Origin: CAVPDE01 sp963707125
GTDB taxonomy: Bacteria; Desulfobacterota; DSM-4660; Desulfatiglandales; HGW-15
DNA: 64,000 nt
NCBI GenBank assembly: GCA_963707125.1
Contig: CAVPOU010000004.1
Span: 620,001-684,000, forward strand
Reading direction: 5' to 3'
Shown: one piece after another, positions 1 through 7,492 of the stretch
How the letters are laid out: each line of letters opens with the position of its first letter
Position numbering within the stretch: the stretch's first letter is position 1
Made by a program: the position numbers and the translations under genes
Notes under the pieces: model-generated
Databases searched by the model: none
Told to the model about the DNA's origin: nothing
Seen by the model: the letters and a program-made list of their open reading frames with translations, nothing else

Positions 1-2
1 GG

Positions 3-1304
3 ATGATCCTCCTTCTCGGACTCTTTTTCTATCTCCACAGGATTGGATTCTTTCACACGGGAGCGGGTATCGCACTCTTGGTTGCCGGACTAATCCTCGG
101 CGGAACCCTAGCTTTTTTCTTCGGCCGGAGGACTCCTGCCAATCCCAAAGCCCTCCAGGGCACAGGTGGACTCATTGTCGGTGAAGTCAAAAGATTCGAT
201 GAGAGAGAAATCGTCTTTGCCAGGAACCGATCCATCAGACCCGGATCGGAAGAGTACAGGATCTTCTACGCTTCGCACCCTGAACTCGAAGCCTATGATG
301 CGAAGAGGAGAGAAAGAGGCGGGCCTCTGGGACAGATGGGATCCATCGACGGGTCGAGCGGGGGGCCTAACGTGGCCGCAACCTTGGCTCCCGGATCTAT
401 CCCCCAGGCTTTGTCCGCCCCATCCCTTGTCAGACCCCAGGGTCACCCCGCTCTCAAGGGCAGGAAAATGGACCTGTCCCCTGAGGAAGCAACAGAGAGG
501 GTCAAGGGCTTCACCCTAAACGTTGGGGCTGATCTTGTGGGCATTACGGAGATCAACCCGCTCTGGATTTACTCTCACCGTGGCGAGATCTTCCACGATA
601 ACTGGCAGGACTGGGGCAAAGAGATCCCCGTGGAGCACAAGTATGCTGTTGTCTTTGCCACTGAAATGAAGTTCGAAATGGTCGGCGCTGCCCCTCACAC
701 GCCCACCGTCATCGAGAGCATGAACAACTACGCAAAAGGCGCTTACATTGCGACCCAACTCGCAGCTTACATCGCCAACCTCGGGTACCCTGCGACCGCG
801 AGTCATCTTCGCCACTACGATACAGTGCTCGTTCCTCTTGCGGTCGATGCGGGTCTGGGAGAACTGGGCCGTCTCGGCTACCTGATGACCAAAGCATTCG
901 GCCCGAGAGTGAGGCTTGGCGCCGTGACCACCAGCCTTCCTCTAATCCCTGACAAGCCTGCAGACATTGGAGTTGAGGATTTCTGCAGGATCTGCAAAAA
1001 ATGCGCGACTTGCTGCCCTTCCCAGTCCATTCCCATGGGCGAACAAACGGTGGTGAACGGGACTCTCCGGTGGAAACTGAACGAGCAAACCTGTTTTGAT
1101 TACTGGGGAAAGATCGGGACGGACTGCAACATCTGCATGAGGGTTTGCCCCTGGAGCCACGCAAGGACTTTCCCTCACAAGCTCATTGTGGAGCTGGTGT
1201 CCAGAAACCGCCGGTCCCGGCGCATCTTCAATGTCATGGATGATGTGTTTTACGGAAGAAGACCGAAACCCAAAGCGGCTCCGCAGTGGGCCAGATACAA
1301 GTGA
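3..1304 (+). CDS. Membrane-anchored reductive-dehalogenase-like iron-sulfur protein
   Basis: The C-terminal half carries the two cluster motifs of the reductive dehalogenase family: FCRICKKCATCCP near residue 331 (CxxCxxCxxxCP) and CNICMRVCPW near residue 379 (CxxCxxxCP), with a lone Cys (EQTCFDYW) just before the second. Known members are corrinoid enzymes that remove halogens or, in related queuosine reductases, reduce epoxides. The N-terminus shows no Tat signal. It has two hydrophobic stretches (about residues 2-12 and 19-41), so the protein is probably anchored in the membrane from inside. No RdhB-like anchor gene is visible. The ATG is at base 3 of the window, so a longer N-terminus or an upstream partner cannot be excluded. 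The substrate cannot be inferred. Family confidence is high, function low. Confidence 0.8.
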   Translation: MILLLGLFFYLHRIGFFHTGAGIALLVAGLILGGTLAFFFGRRTPANPKALQGTGGLIVGEVKRFDEREIVFARNRSIRPGSEEYRIFYASHPELEAYDAKRRERGGPLGQMGSIDGSSGGPNVAATLAPGSIPQALSAPSLVRPQGHPALKGRKMDLSPEEATERVKGFTLNVGADLVGITEINPLWIYSHRGEIFHDNWQDWGKEIPVEHKYAVVFATEMKFEMVGAAPHTPTVIESMNNYAKGAYIATQLAAYIANLGYPATASHLRHYDTVLVPLAVDAGLGELGRLGYLMTKAFGPRVRLGAVTTSLPLIPDKPADIGVEDFCRICKKCATCCPSQSIPMGEQTVVNGTLRWKLNEQTCFDYWGKIGTDCNICMRVCPWSHARTFPHKLIVELVSRNRRSRRIFNVMDDVFYGRRPKPKAAPQWARYK

Positions 1305-1369
1305 GGAATCACCATCATCTAGTGTAGTGTCTCACCGATACCGATAAGTTACGTGGGCGACTTTCCTTC

Positions 1370-1560
1370 ACCCCCACCTCGCCTCCCCCATCAAGGGGGA
1401 GGAAACTATCAGTCATCGCTCACAATTCCCCTCCCCTTGCGGGAGTTTCAATCTGTAGTTCCCCTCCCCTGCGGGAGTTTCAATCTGTAGTTCCCTCCCT
1501 CGTGGGAGTTTCAATCTGTAGTTCCCCTCCCCTCGTGGGAGGGGTTAGGGGAGGGGGATA
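1370..1560. repeat. C-rich palindromic repeat plus four-copy tandem repeat
   Basis: The stretch opens with a CCCCCACCT...CAAGGGGGAGG palindrome. It is followed by about four tandem copies (1423-1540) of a 31-33 base unit whose core is GGGAGTTTCAATCTGTAG, each copy preceded by a CCCCTCCC tract. The units abut with no unique spacers, so this is not a CRISPR array. It ends in another CCCCTCCC/GGGAGGGG palindrome of a kind that recurs across the window. It lies between two convergent genes. Confidence 0.7.
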
Positions 1561-1598
1561 GAAAAAGCATAGGGATCTCTCCCCCTGCTAAATTCCAG

Positions 1599-1910
1599 TT
1601 ATTTGAGAATCTCTGGATTGCCCAAAGGAGGATATCCAGCCCTTGCAAGCTCTTTCTTGATCGCTTCAACGCTGGTCTTCGTGTCGTCAAACACGATCGT
1701 CGCACTCTGGTTCACTGCATTGGAATCTACTGATGTTACGCCATCAATTCGCTGCGCGGTAATCCTTACCTGCGTGGAGGTATCCCCTCAGACACATCCC
1801 GGGATTTTGAATTTCACAGTTTTCTCTGCTGCCAGTACATTGCCGGCCGCTCCAAACCCCAAAGCCAGAATTGCGGCTAATGCCATCACCATCATCACCT
1901 TGGTTCTCAT
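1599..1910 (-). CDS. Secreted HMA-domain (MerP-like) protein with an in-frame UGA, probable selenoprotein
   Basis: Reading the minus strand from ATG at 1910 gives 103 codons ending in TAA at 1599, with one internal TGA at 1788-1790 (codon 41). The product has a signal peptide (about 1-28, cleavage near LAAEK) and then a MerP/heavy-metal-associated fold. The segments KTVKFKIPGC, GVTSVDSN and SVEAIKKELARAGYPP match the beta-alpha-beta pattern of that family. The UGA falls at the first Cys of the usual GMxCxxC metal-binding loop, giving GCV-U-GDT. A hairpin with a GGA loop 23-25 nt after the UGA fits a bacterial SECIS element. A strong ribosome site (GGAAGGAGG, 7 nt spacing) supports the start. 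Homology is in frame on both sides of the UGA, so frameshift decay is unlikely. It probably binds or reduces a soft metal or a thiol partner in the periplasm (inference). Confidence 0.85.
1755..1774 (-). promoter_or_regulatory. Putative SECIS hairpin of the HMA selenoprotein
   Basis: Downstream of the UGA the minus strand reads CGC-A-GGTAA-GGA-TTACC-GCG: a five-pair upper stem, a bulged A, three lower pairs and a GGA loop. The loop lies 23-25 nt past the UGA. Bacterial SECIS elements typically present a small G-containing loop about 16-37 nt past the UGA, so position and loop both fit. Confidence 0.7.
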
Positions 1911-1940
1911 TGGATCGCCTCCTTCCTATTTTTTGTGCAT

Positions 1941-1968
1941 ACTATAATGACTAATCGATTTAAGTCCA
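1941..1968 (-). promoter_or_regulatory. Possible sigma70 promoter for the HMA selenoprotein gene
   Basis: On the minus strand a TGGACT hexamer (1963-1968) is followed after 16 nt by TATAGT (1941-1946), about 30 bases before the start codon. The -10 is good and the -35 partial. Confidence 0.4.
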
Positions 1969-2007
1969 GAGAATTTTCAGCTCCTTGCCTATCTCTATGA
2001 ATTCAGA

Positions 2008-2182
2008 TAATAATGGTAACTACTCAGGTGTTTAGGCTGAAGGCTGAAGGGGAATAATGATCATCCATGACACCATCACCTGTCGACGTTTCCAAACGAT
2101 TTTGGCTTTATTTGATCGCGCATGTCTTTTCCTTCAGTCTATCTACCTTCAGTCTATTTACCTGAGCAGTTACTAATAATGA
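2008..2182. repeat. MITE-like inverted repeat
   Basis: About 36 bases at each end are imperfect inverted copies: TAATGGTAACTACTCAGGTG on the left and the complement of ACCTGAGCAGTTACTAATAA on the right, each continued by a GCTGAAGG/CCTTCAGT stretch. The roughly 95-base interior has no ORF. It sits between divergent genes (HMA protein and porin). Confidence 0.55.
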
Positions 2183-2204
2183 AGCAAATTTCTACAAAAA
2201 AAGC

Positions 2205-2233
2205 TTGACTTTCCTTTTTGAACTTGAAAGAAT
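2205..2233 (+). promoter_or_regulatory. Possible sigma70 promoter of the porin
   Basis: TTGACT (2205-2210) is followed after 17 nt by AAGAAT (2228-2233). The -35 is good and the -10 weak. The leader to the porin ATG is about 130 nt. Confidence 0.35.
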
Positions 2234-2370
2234 TACCCAATCTTTTCAGGGAGAATTGTCTCCCGGCGAAGAGAGTACCAGGAGTAGGGAGGTGAAATCA
2301 GTCACTTAGAAGCTTGGTCTATTTGGTTAACGTTTTCAACATTAACGACTTTCTTTAGGAGGAAAGAGTT

Positions 2371-3625
2371 ATGAAGAAACTTACTGTTCTTTTTGTAGCG
2401 CTCGTCATGGTTTTTGCGGCGCTGCCGGCGTTTGCTCAGGACAAAGCGGACTGGGCTTTCTACGGGAGCGCGAGGATGTGGACGGCCTGGGAGTCTGTTG
2501 ACGACGATACACCCCCCCAGTTGGCCTCAACGGGAGCCGCTGGTTCCTTCTTCCAGGTTGGCACGTCAAAAGCCAGGGCTTATAGCATCGGCACCACAAC
2601 TTATGATGACTCCGAATTGGCTTGGTTGCTCCAGAGCAACAGCCGCGTCGGCGCCACCGTGAAATGGGGCAATATCGGCGGCCGGTTTGAGTACGGCTCC
2701 GCCCCAAGCCTCAGGTTGCTCTTCGGCACCTGGAACTTCGGTGCCGGGACACTGCTCGTTGGTCAGGATTACGGCTCATACTTCTACCTGGTCAGCAACC
2801 TTTGCGGTCCTGGTGGTGGTGAGTGTAACGGCATCGGGTTCGGCTCCATTTACCCGGGCAGAATTCCTCAGCTCAAACTGCTCTTTGGTGGCCTCCGATC
2901 TCCCTGGAACAGGGGCAAACCTTAAATTCGTTCCAAGGCACGACGACCACTCCCATTCTGCCGACCACCCTTTTGCTGGTCAATAACAGTACCACGGCCG
3001 CTTTCATCGAAACCGACTACCAATTGCCAAGATTAGCAGCGAGCTACACCTTTAACGCGGGCCCCGGGCAGTTCTTCATCGGCGGTCAATACAACCAGCT
3101 TAAGGAAATCTACAGCAACCTCGGGTCGGAAGTATCAAATACAATCGACGCGTGGACCCTCGGAGCTGGAACAAAATTGGCTTTTGGTCCTTTCTATACC
3201 AATGCTACGTTCCAGTACGGCAAAAACCCCAACAATGCCGGGACCGGGCCCACTACCCTGTACCCCTCTGTGGCACTGTATAATCCGGCCACAGGGTTTC
3301 AGGAAGACTCAACGTATATGGCGCCCAGCTCATCCTCGGCTTCAAGCTCACCGACTCCATGTCGTTTGAGGGCGGTGTAATCTGGCAGAACGGCGACGTC
3401 AATGGTGTCGGTGCGGCACCCTTGAATCAGATCAACTATGAGCAGACCACCTGGACCTACTACCTCCAGATGACCTGGAGCCCAGTGAAGAACGTCTTCA
3501 TCATTCCTGAAATCGGTATAATCGACTTCGATAAGCTGAAGACCTCAGGCGCTGCCGTCGCCACTCCTGATCTGAGCTACGGAGCTCTCAGCTGGATCGG
3601 CATCAAGTGGCAGATCAACTTCTAA
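2371..3625 (+). pseudogene. Outer-membrane porin, interrupted by two frameshifts
   Basis: The gene begins after a strong AGGAGG site with a 22-residue signal peptide (cleavage near AFAQD) and continues as a beta-barrel-like sequence. That sequence is rich in alternating aromatic, Gly and Asn/Thr residues and ends in KWQINF, the C-terminal Phe signature used for outer-membrane insertion. The frame breaks twice. Near 2893-2897 it moves from LKLLFGGL to ISLEQGQTLNSFQG. Near 3310-3320 it moves from ATGFQEDST to VYGAQLILGFKL. Both are explained by one missing base, and restoring two bases gives an uninterrupted protein of 418 residues. Homology-like content is clean across both joins, so this is either very recent decay or two sequencing errors. 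A strong terminator follows. The porin subfamily is not recognised. Confidence 0.75.
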
Positions 3626-3658
3626 GCTAGATTTTCTTCGACTGATTCACCTCCTGAA

Positions 3659-3687
3659 CCCGGGGCCAAAAGCCCCGGGTTTTTTTT
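3659..3687 (+). terminator. Rho-independent terminator after the porin
   Basis: Stem CCCGGGGC / GCCCCGGG with a CAAAA loop is followed by eight T residues. Confidence 0.9.
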
Positions 3688-4025
3688 GGGGCCACCAAGT
3701 TCCTCTTATGAATCTTCCCACTTTTTTTATAACAACCCGTCACTCCGGTGAACCCCGGATCGGGTCCGGGGCAGGGAAGAGATTTTTGCCTTTGGCGAAC
3801 AAGGGTAACTCTCTTTCGGTTAGGCTTCCTATTACGTCTCTCCATCATGGTCATCCCCTCTCCCCCTCCCCGCTGTGTGTTCCATACAGCCTACCTTCAC
3901 GCCTATCGTTGTCGAAGACTCTACACACGCCAAAATGGGTAACCGGCAGCAAGCCGTCTTCATGAGAGCAAAATAATCCCAGGTTCATTATACCCCCCGT
4001 CAGTCCTACCCCTTCCATTCCGCAT

Positions 4026-4045
4026 TTTTGGTCAGTTGACCAAAA
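4026..4045. promoter_or_regulatory. Perfect palindrome, likely operator
   Basis: TTTTGGTCA-GT-TGACCAAAA is a perfect 9-base inverted repeat with a 2-base centre, 40 bases before the start codon of the next gene. It has no T tract, so a protein-binding site is likelier than a terminator. The 340 bases before it hold only a CCCGTCACTCCGG-type repeat fragment and no gene I can support. Confidence 0.55.
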
Positions 4046-4085
4046 CGAATCGAGGTCCAATTCCATAATGAAAGGAGGTGATCCC

Positions 4086-4298
4086 ATGGCTTACACACCA
4101 GAACTATCCTACAGGGGCAGCGCCACTCTACGACGATTGGCTTGGTTCAGAGGACAACCTATGACAGGAACACTGGAGGCGCTACTGGAAGCAACAGGCC
4201 GGACGATGGCAGAGATTAGATCAGGAGAGGTCTGTGCCAAATGTAAGGATGACAGCACATGTGAGGAGTGCGCATTTCAACCCCCCACCAAGAGTTGA
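4086..4298 (+). CDS. Small Cys-rich protein with CxxC motifs, function unknown
   Basis: The 70-residue protein starts at ATG 4086, chosen because a near-perfect Shine-Dalgarno (AAAGGAGGTG) lies 5 bases upstream. An in-frame ATG at 4068 has none. The N-terminal part (MAYTPELSYRGSATLRRLAW, then a helix ending at ATGRT) looks like a small helical, possibly DNA-binding unit. The C-terminus has CAKCKDDSTCEECAF, two CxxC pairs that probably hold a zinc ion. Similar short proteins with this N-terminus occur in deltaproteobacteria as far as I recall, without assigned function. A perfect 20-base palindrome upstream suggests autoregulation or control by a repressor. The following 220 bases up to fabH hold no recognisable gene. 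Confidence 0.7.
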   Translation: MAYTPELSYRGSATLRRLAWFRGQPMTGTLEALLEATGRTMAEIRSGEVCAKCKDDSTCEECAFQPPTKS

Positions 4299-4517
4299 GT
4301 GAATTCCTGGCTCACATTGAGTCCGCGAAGAAGGTGAACAAATCGGCATCCAGGGGGAGGGTCAGCCAATTATGGTGGCGTCGAGGTTCTTGAGGGAGTT
4401 GGTATGAGGAGAGAAGGAATGATAGGCTATCGAAATCATCAGGTTGTGATCGAGTGGACAGCGTTACATTTAGCACCAAACTGACAACATGATATGGGTC
4501 ATCTTTCGGAAAAGCGG

Positions 4518-5525
4518 CTATATCAACTTATAGATCACACCACCCCAGGTCAATCCCGCGCCTAAACCGATGAACATGATGGTGTCCTTTGGTTTCAGCA
4601 TGTTCTTTTCCATGAGTTCGTCAAGTGCAATAGGAATGCTTGCCGCCGTTGTATTTCCATATCGTTGAATATTGTTATACATTTTCTCTTCCGGGATATT
4701 CATCCGTTCCCTGAAAGCTTCGTTTATTCTGAGATTTGCCTGATGGGGAATAATCATATCCAGATCTTCAATTTTCATGTTTGCTTTTGCCAAAAGATCC
4801 TCTGTTACCTTTGGCAGGCGAGTCACAGCCAGTTTAAATACGGTCTTTCCATCCATAAAAGGAAAATGCTCCTTGTTTTTTATTACGGTTGGACTGATTG
4901 CCTGCCCGGATTTTCGAGCAGGCAATCCAACACGCAATGCCCCTGAATATTTTCCGTCAGCATGGAGAATCGATGCTATGATTCCAACTTCCTCACTGGT
5001 TTCAACTGCTTCAATGCAAACAGCACCGGCACCATCAGCAAAAATCACCGCTGTATCACGATTTTCGGTTGTTAATTCCAAGTACCGGCTTTGGACTTCA
5101 GCCCCTACCAAAAGGATCTTCTGTGCTTTTTCGCTCCTGATATAGGCATCGCAGATCTCCAGTCCATGCAGAAACCCGGTGCATTGCTGACGGATATCGA
5201 GAGCAGGTACGTTTTTATCACCCAGCCGGTTTTGCAGAAATGCCCCCGAACCCGGCACGTTCACGTCGGGTGTCATGGTTGCAAATACAATTAAATCCAG
5301 GTCCTCCGGATTCCAATCCGCTCTTTCCAATGCTATAAGTGAAGCCTCATATGCAAGATCCGATGTCCCGACATCCTCACCTTCCCTGACCCAGTACCTG
5401 GCTTCGATACCTGTGCGTTGAACAATCCATTCATTTGATGTGTCCATCAATCCGGCTAACTCTTCATTTGTGACATGTCTATCGGGTACATACCTGCCGG
5501 TACTTTTTATAATTGATCGTTTCAT
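4518..5525 (-). CDS. fabH: 3-oxoacyl-[acyl-carrier-protein] synthase III (FabH-like)
   Basis: Condenses an acyl-CoA starter with malonyl-ACP to begin fatty acid or polyketide synthesis. The thiolase-fold catalytic triad is present: Cys in QQCTGFLHG (about residue 115), His in IIPHQAN (about 261) and Asn in RYGNTTAAS (about 291), with the glycine-rich end GLGAGLTWGG. The length of 335 residues is normal. It stands alone, not in a fab operon, and faces a Cys-rich small gene. It could therefore be a second copy used for a special starter unit rather than the housekeeping enzyme. The ATG start at 5525 begins MKRSIIKSTGRYVPD, typical for the family. Confidence 0.9.
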   Translation of the reverse strand: MKRSIIKSTGRYVPDRHVTNEELAGLMDTSNEWIVQRTGIEARYWVREGEDVGTSDLAYEASLIALERADWNPEDLDLIVFATMTPDVNVPGSGAFLQNRLGDKNVPALDIRQQCTGFLHGLEICDAYIRSEKAQKILLVGAEVQSRYLELTTENRDTAVIFADGAGAVCIEAVETSEEVGIIASILHADGKYSGALRVGLPARKSGQAISPTVIKNKEHFPFMDGKTVFKLAVTRLPKVTEDLLAKANMKIEDLDMIIPHQANLRINEAFRERMNIPEEKMYNNIQRYGNTTAASIPIALDELMEKNMLKPKDTIMFIGLGAGLTWGGVIYKLI

Positions 5526-5630
5526 AGTATAAGAATGATTCGTTGTCCTTTTTGAAAGTCTAACACACTCTTCTTAACTTCTCCAAGCAATTGTTATCTC
5601 TGCATGTCGCGGAAGCACTTAGGAGCAGAA

Positions 5631-5660
5631 CAAAAACGGGAAGCGAAATCAGCGCTTCCC
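5631..5660 (-). terminator. Terminator downstream of tRNA-Glu
   Basis: On the minus strand the stem GGGAAGCG / CGCTTCCC is followed by a run of five T residues (5632-5636). Confidence 0.8.
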
Positions 5661-5674
5661 GTAGGGATAGGCAA

Positions 5675-5752
5675 TGGCGTCCCCAACGAGATTCGAACTC
5701 GTGTTGCCGACGTGAAAGGCCGGTGTCCTGGACCAGGCTAGACGATGGGGAC
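5675..5752 (-). tRNA. tRNA-Glu (anticodon TTC)
   Basis: The minus strand folds into a cloverleaf with acceptor stem GTCCCCA / TGGGGAC, discriminator G and an encoded CCA. The anticodon loop CTTTCAC gives TTC, and the T-loop is GTTCGAATC. It is 78 bases including CCA and is followed by a terminator. Confidence 0.95.
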
Positions 5753-5970
5753 GCAAAACAACTGCGCTAAATGGTCAGCGTCGGGGCGCCCCGGTGAAAT
5801 ACGCTTTCGCTGTCCCTCTCGGGAATTTCACAGGGCAAGTGCCCCAAAAGGGTCCTTACTGGATGCTGGGTCCTAGATCCTGGATGCTCGGCACTCGTCA
5901 GGAACCGGATCAGCGGTCCATCCTAACATCCCGCATCAAGGTGCCAGCATCGAGCATCATGTTTTCCAAA

Positions 5971-6046
5971 TGGTGGGCCGTGCGGGAGTCGAACCCACGA
6001 CCAACGGATTAAAAGTCCGCTGCTCTACCAACTGAGCTAACGGCCC
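5971..6046 (-). tRNA. tRNA-Lys (anticodon TTT)
   Basis: The minus strand reads GGGCCGTTAGCTCAGTTGG..., with anticodon loop CTTTTAA (TTT), T-loop GTTCGACTC and encoded CCA. It lies upstream of tRNA-Glu on the same strand, and the two are probably co-transcribed. The 218-base spacer holds no gene I recognise. Confidence 0.95.
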
Positions 6047-6111
6047 GCCAGGAACATTATTAACTAACACCTCAAATGCGCATTGTCAAAAGGAATTTTT
6101 GTGTGAAAGAA

Positions 6112-6230
6112 AGGTGCAAAGGCACAAAGGAACAGAGGCACAAAGAAATACAGTAAAATGGTTTTTTCCGCTTTGTGCCTTTGTCCCTCTGTCCCTTTGG
6201 CCCTATGTTGCCGGCTTCACCCGACAGCAG
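6112..6230. repeat. Inverted arms of CAAAGGCAC-type tandem repeat with a hairpin
   Basis: The left arm repeats AAAGGCACAAAGG-like units. The right arm (6170-6200) is its inverted form, CTTTGTGCCTTTGTCCCTCT. Just beyond lies an imperfect hairpin (GTTGCCGGCTTCACCCGACAGC) that overlaps the end of the radical SAM gene. The same arrangement recurs at 32386-32545. Confidence 0.6.
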
Positions 6231-7272
6231 TTGAATCTATTTTGAAGATGTTCTCACGGATCAGGGCGAGTTCTTCTTCGTTGGGAGGGTAGGGGTAGTT
6301 CCACTGTTTGTCATCAGGGAGGCAATTGCCAAAAGGCCGGTTGCAGGCGACCTGGCCGTCAGGGCCGAGACAGCCAGTGGTCATAAACGGAGTGCCGAGA
6401 TTGACAACCTCCATGAGTCGGTTACGGTCAATAGCATAATCAATGACATGGCCTTGCTCATCGAATCGCATCTTCTCCTGGGAACTAAGTCCTTCTTCGA
6501 TCAGGTACCGTGCCAGCTGGACCCTGAGATAGGTCGGCCAGGGGGGCTGCGGTCTGTCGCCGAGTTGAGAGCCTTCTTCGGCAAAAAAGGCAAAGAGGTG
6601 GTTCATGACACCCATGCACCAGAGTCTCTGCATGAGGGAAACCATCTGCTCTTCAGTCTCTCCCATCCCGACCATGAGGTGGGCGCCCACGTGAGGATGA
6701 CCGAAAATATCCAGGGCCGCTCGGATGATTTCCCAATATTTATCCCATTTGTGGGGACCTGAGACTCCTTTGCCTCGATACTTATCGAACAACTCAGGCG
6801 TGGCAAGATCGATGGCAATGCCAACCTTTTCAGCTCCTGCATCCTTCATGGCGACAAGATCCTCTCGCTCCATGAGGGTGGGGCTGATGAGGATGGAGAC
6901 GGGGATGCGCGTCTCGTTTTTCAGACGCCGGGTCATCTCAAGGGTATCTCCACGGCATTTCCCATTGGTGATCATGGAAATGCACATCCTTTTCACGTAA
7001 GAGGGAGCCTGGTTGACCGTCTGAATGATATCGCCCATGGAATAGATGGGCCAATCGACGTGAATGAAACTCTTTTCCTTGTACGTCCCGGGCCGTTTCT
7101 TAGCAAGGCCACAGTAAGCACAGTTGGCGGAGCACCCTTCCGCATAATGAACCAGTAGGTTGACGCACCTGTTCACGGCGCCCCGGTACATTCTTCTATT
7201 GACAAGACCCAGGGAGATGGCCGTGGCGTGACTCATCTTGGCGTATTCAGGACTGTGAACCTTAGCTTCCAT
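6217..7272 (-). CDS. Radical SAM protein, LipS-type (lipoyl synthase candidate)
   Basis: The radical SAM motif CSANCAYC (Cx3Cx2C) lies near residue 45 in EGCSANCAYCGL, followed by a TIM-barrel-like sequence resembling biotin synthase. The second gene upstream encodes a lipoate-protein ligase and the first a GcvH-like lipoyl carrier, all on one strand. That grouping matches the LipS1/LipS2 type of lipoyl synthase, in which two biotin-synthase-like proteins insert the two sulfurs instead of LipA. Only one such protein is visible here, so a partner would have to be encoded elsewhere. The start at 7272 (MEAKVHSPEYAK) was chosen over the longer reading because the extra 24 codons lie in a repeat hairpin. 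It has 351 residues. Biotin synthase proper is a less likely alternative, given the neighbours. Confidence 0.7.
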   Translation of the reverse strand: MEAKVHSPEYAKMSHATAISLGLVNRRMYRGAVNRCVNLLVHYAEGCSANCAYCGLAKKRPGTYKEKSFIHVDWPIYSMGDIIQTVNQAPSYVKRMCISMITNGKCRGDTLEMTRRLKNETRIPVSILISPTLMEREDLVAMKDAGAEKVGIAIDLATPELFDKYRGKGVSGPHKWDKYWEIIRAALDIFGHPHVGAHLMVGMGETEEQMVSLMQRLWCMGVMNHLFAFFAEEGSQLGDRPQPPWPTYLRVQLARYLIEEGLSSQEKMRFDEQGHVIDYAIDRNRLMEVVNLGTPFMTTGCLGPDGQVACNRPFGNCLPDDKQWNYPYPPNEEELALIRENIFKIDSTAVG

Positions 7273-7275
7273 TGC

Positions 7276-7345
7276 ACTATCACCACAGAGGCACAGAGCG
7301 CACGGAGAGGATGTTTGATTTGCCGGGAGATCCCGGCAAATCAAA
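7276..7345. repeat. Solo repeat arm with adjacent perfect hairpin
   Basis: An arm of CACAGAGGCACAGAGCGCAC type is followed by the perfect hairpin TTTGATTTGCCGGGA / TCCCGGCAAATCAAA with a 2-base GA loop. This resembles one half of the cassette that carries GxxExxY at 58.4-59.0 kb. It abuts the start of the radical SAM gene and may lie in its leader. Confidence 0.6.
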
Positions 7346-7492
7346 CCCGTCGCTGTAAGTTCAGGGTTATATTGGTTGCTGCCTGCGGCGGATCTTTACC
7401 CTCCAAGGACTTTCCGCCTATCGGCTGTTCTCATTATTCCGCCATTCCATTATTCCACGCTTTATTCTGTCTCCTGTCTTCTGTCTTCTTTC

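Noticed and set aside
1423..1540. Possible CRISPR array with GTTTCAATCTGTAG-like repeats
   Set aside because: The units abut in tandem with no unique spacers and vary in the C-rich part, and no cas genes are near.
1603..1947. Plus-strand 114-codon ORF
   Set aside because: It is the antisense shadow of the HMA selenoprotein gene; its product has no recognisable family and no ribosome site.
7272..7344. N-terminal extension of the radical SAM protein (MICRDLPANQTSS...)
   Set aside because: The extra codons translate a repeat hairpin; the ATG at 7272 starts the conserved part.
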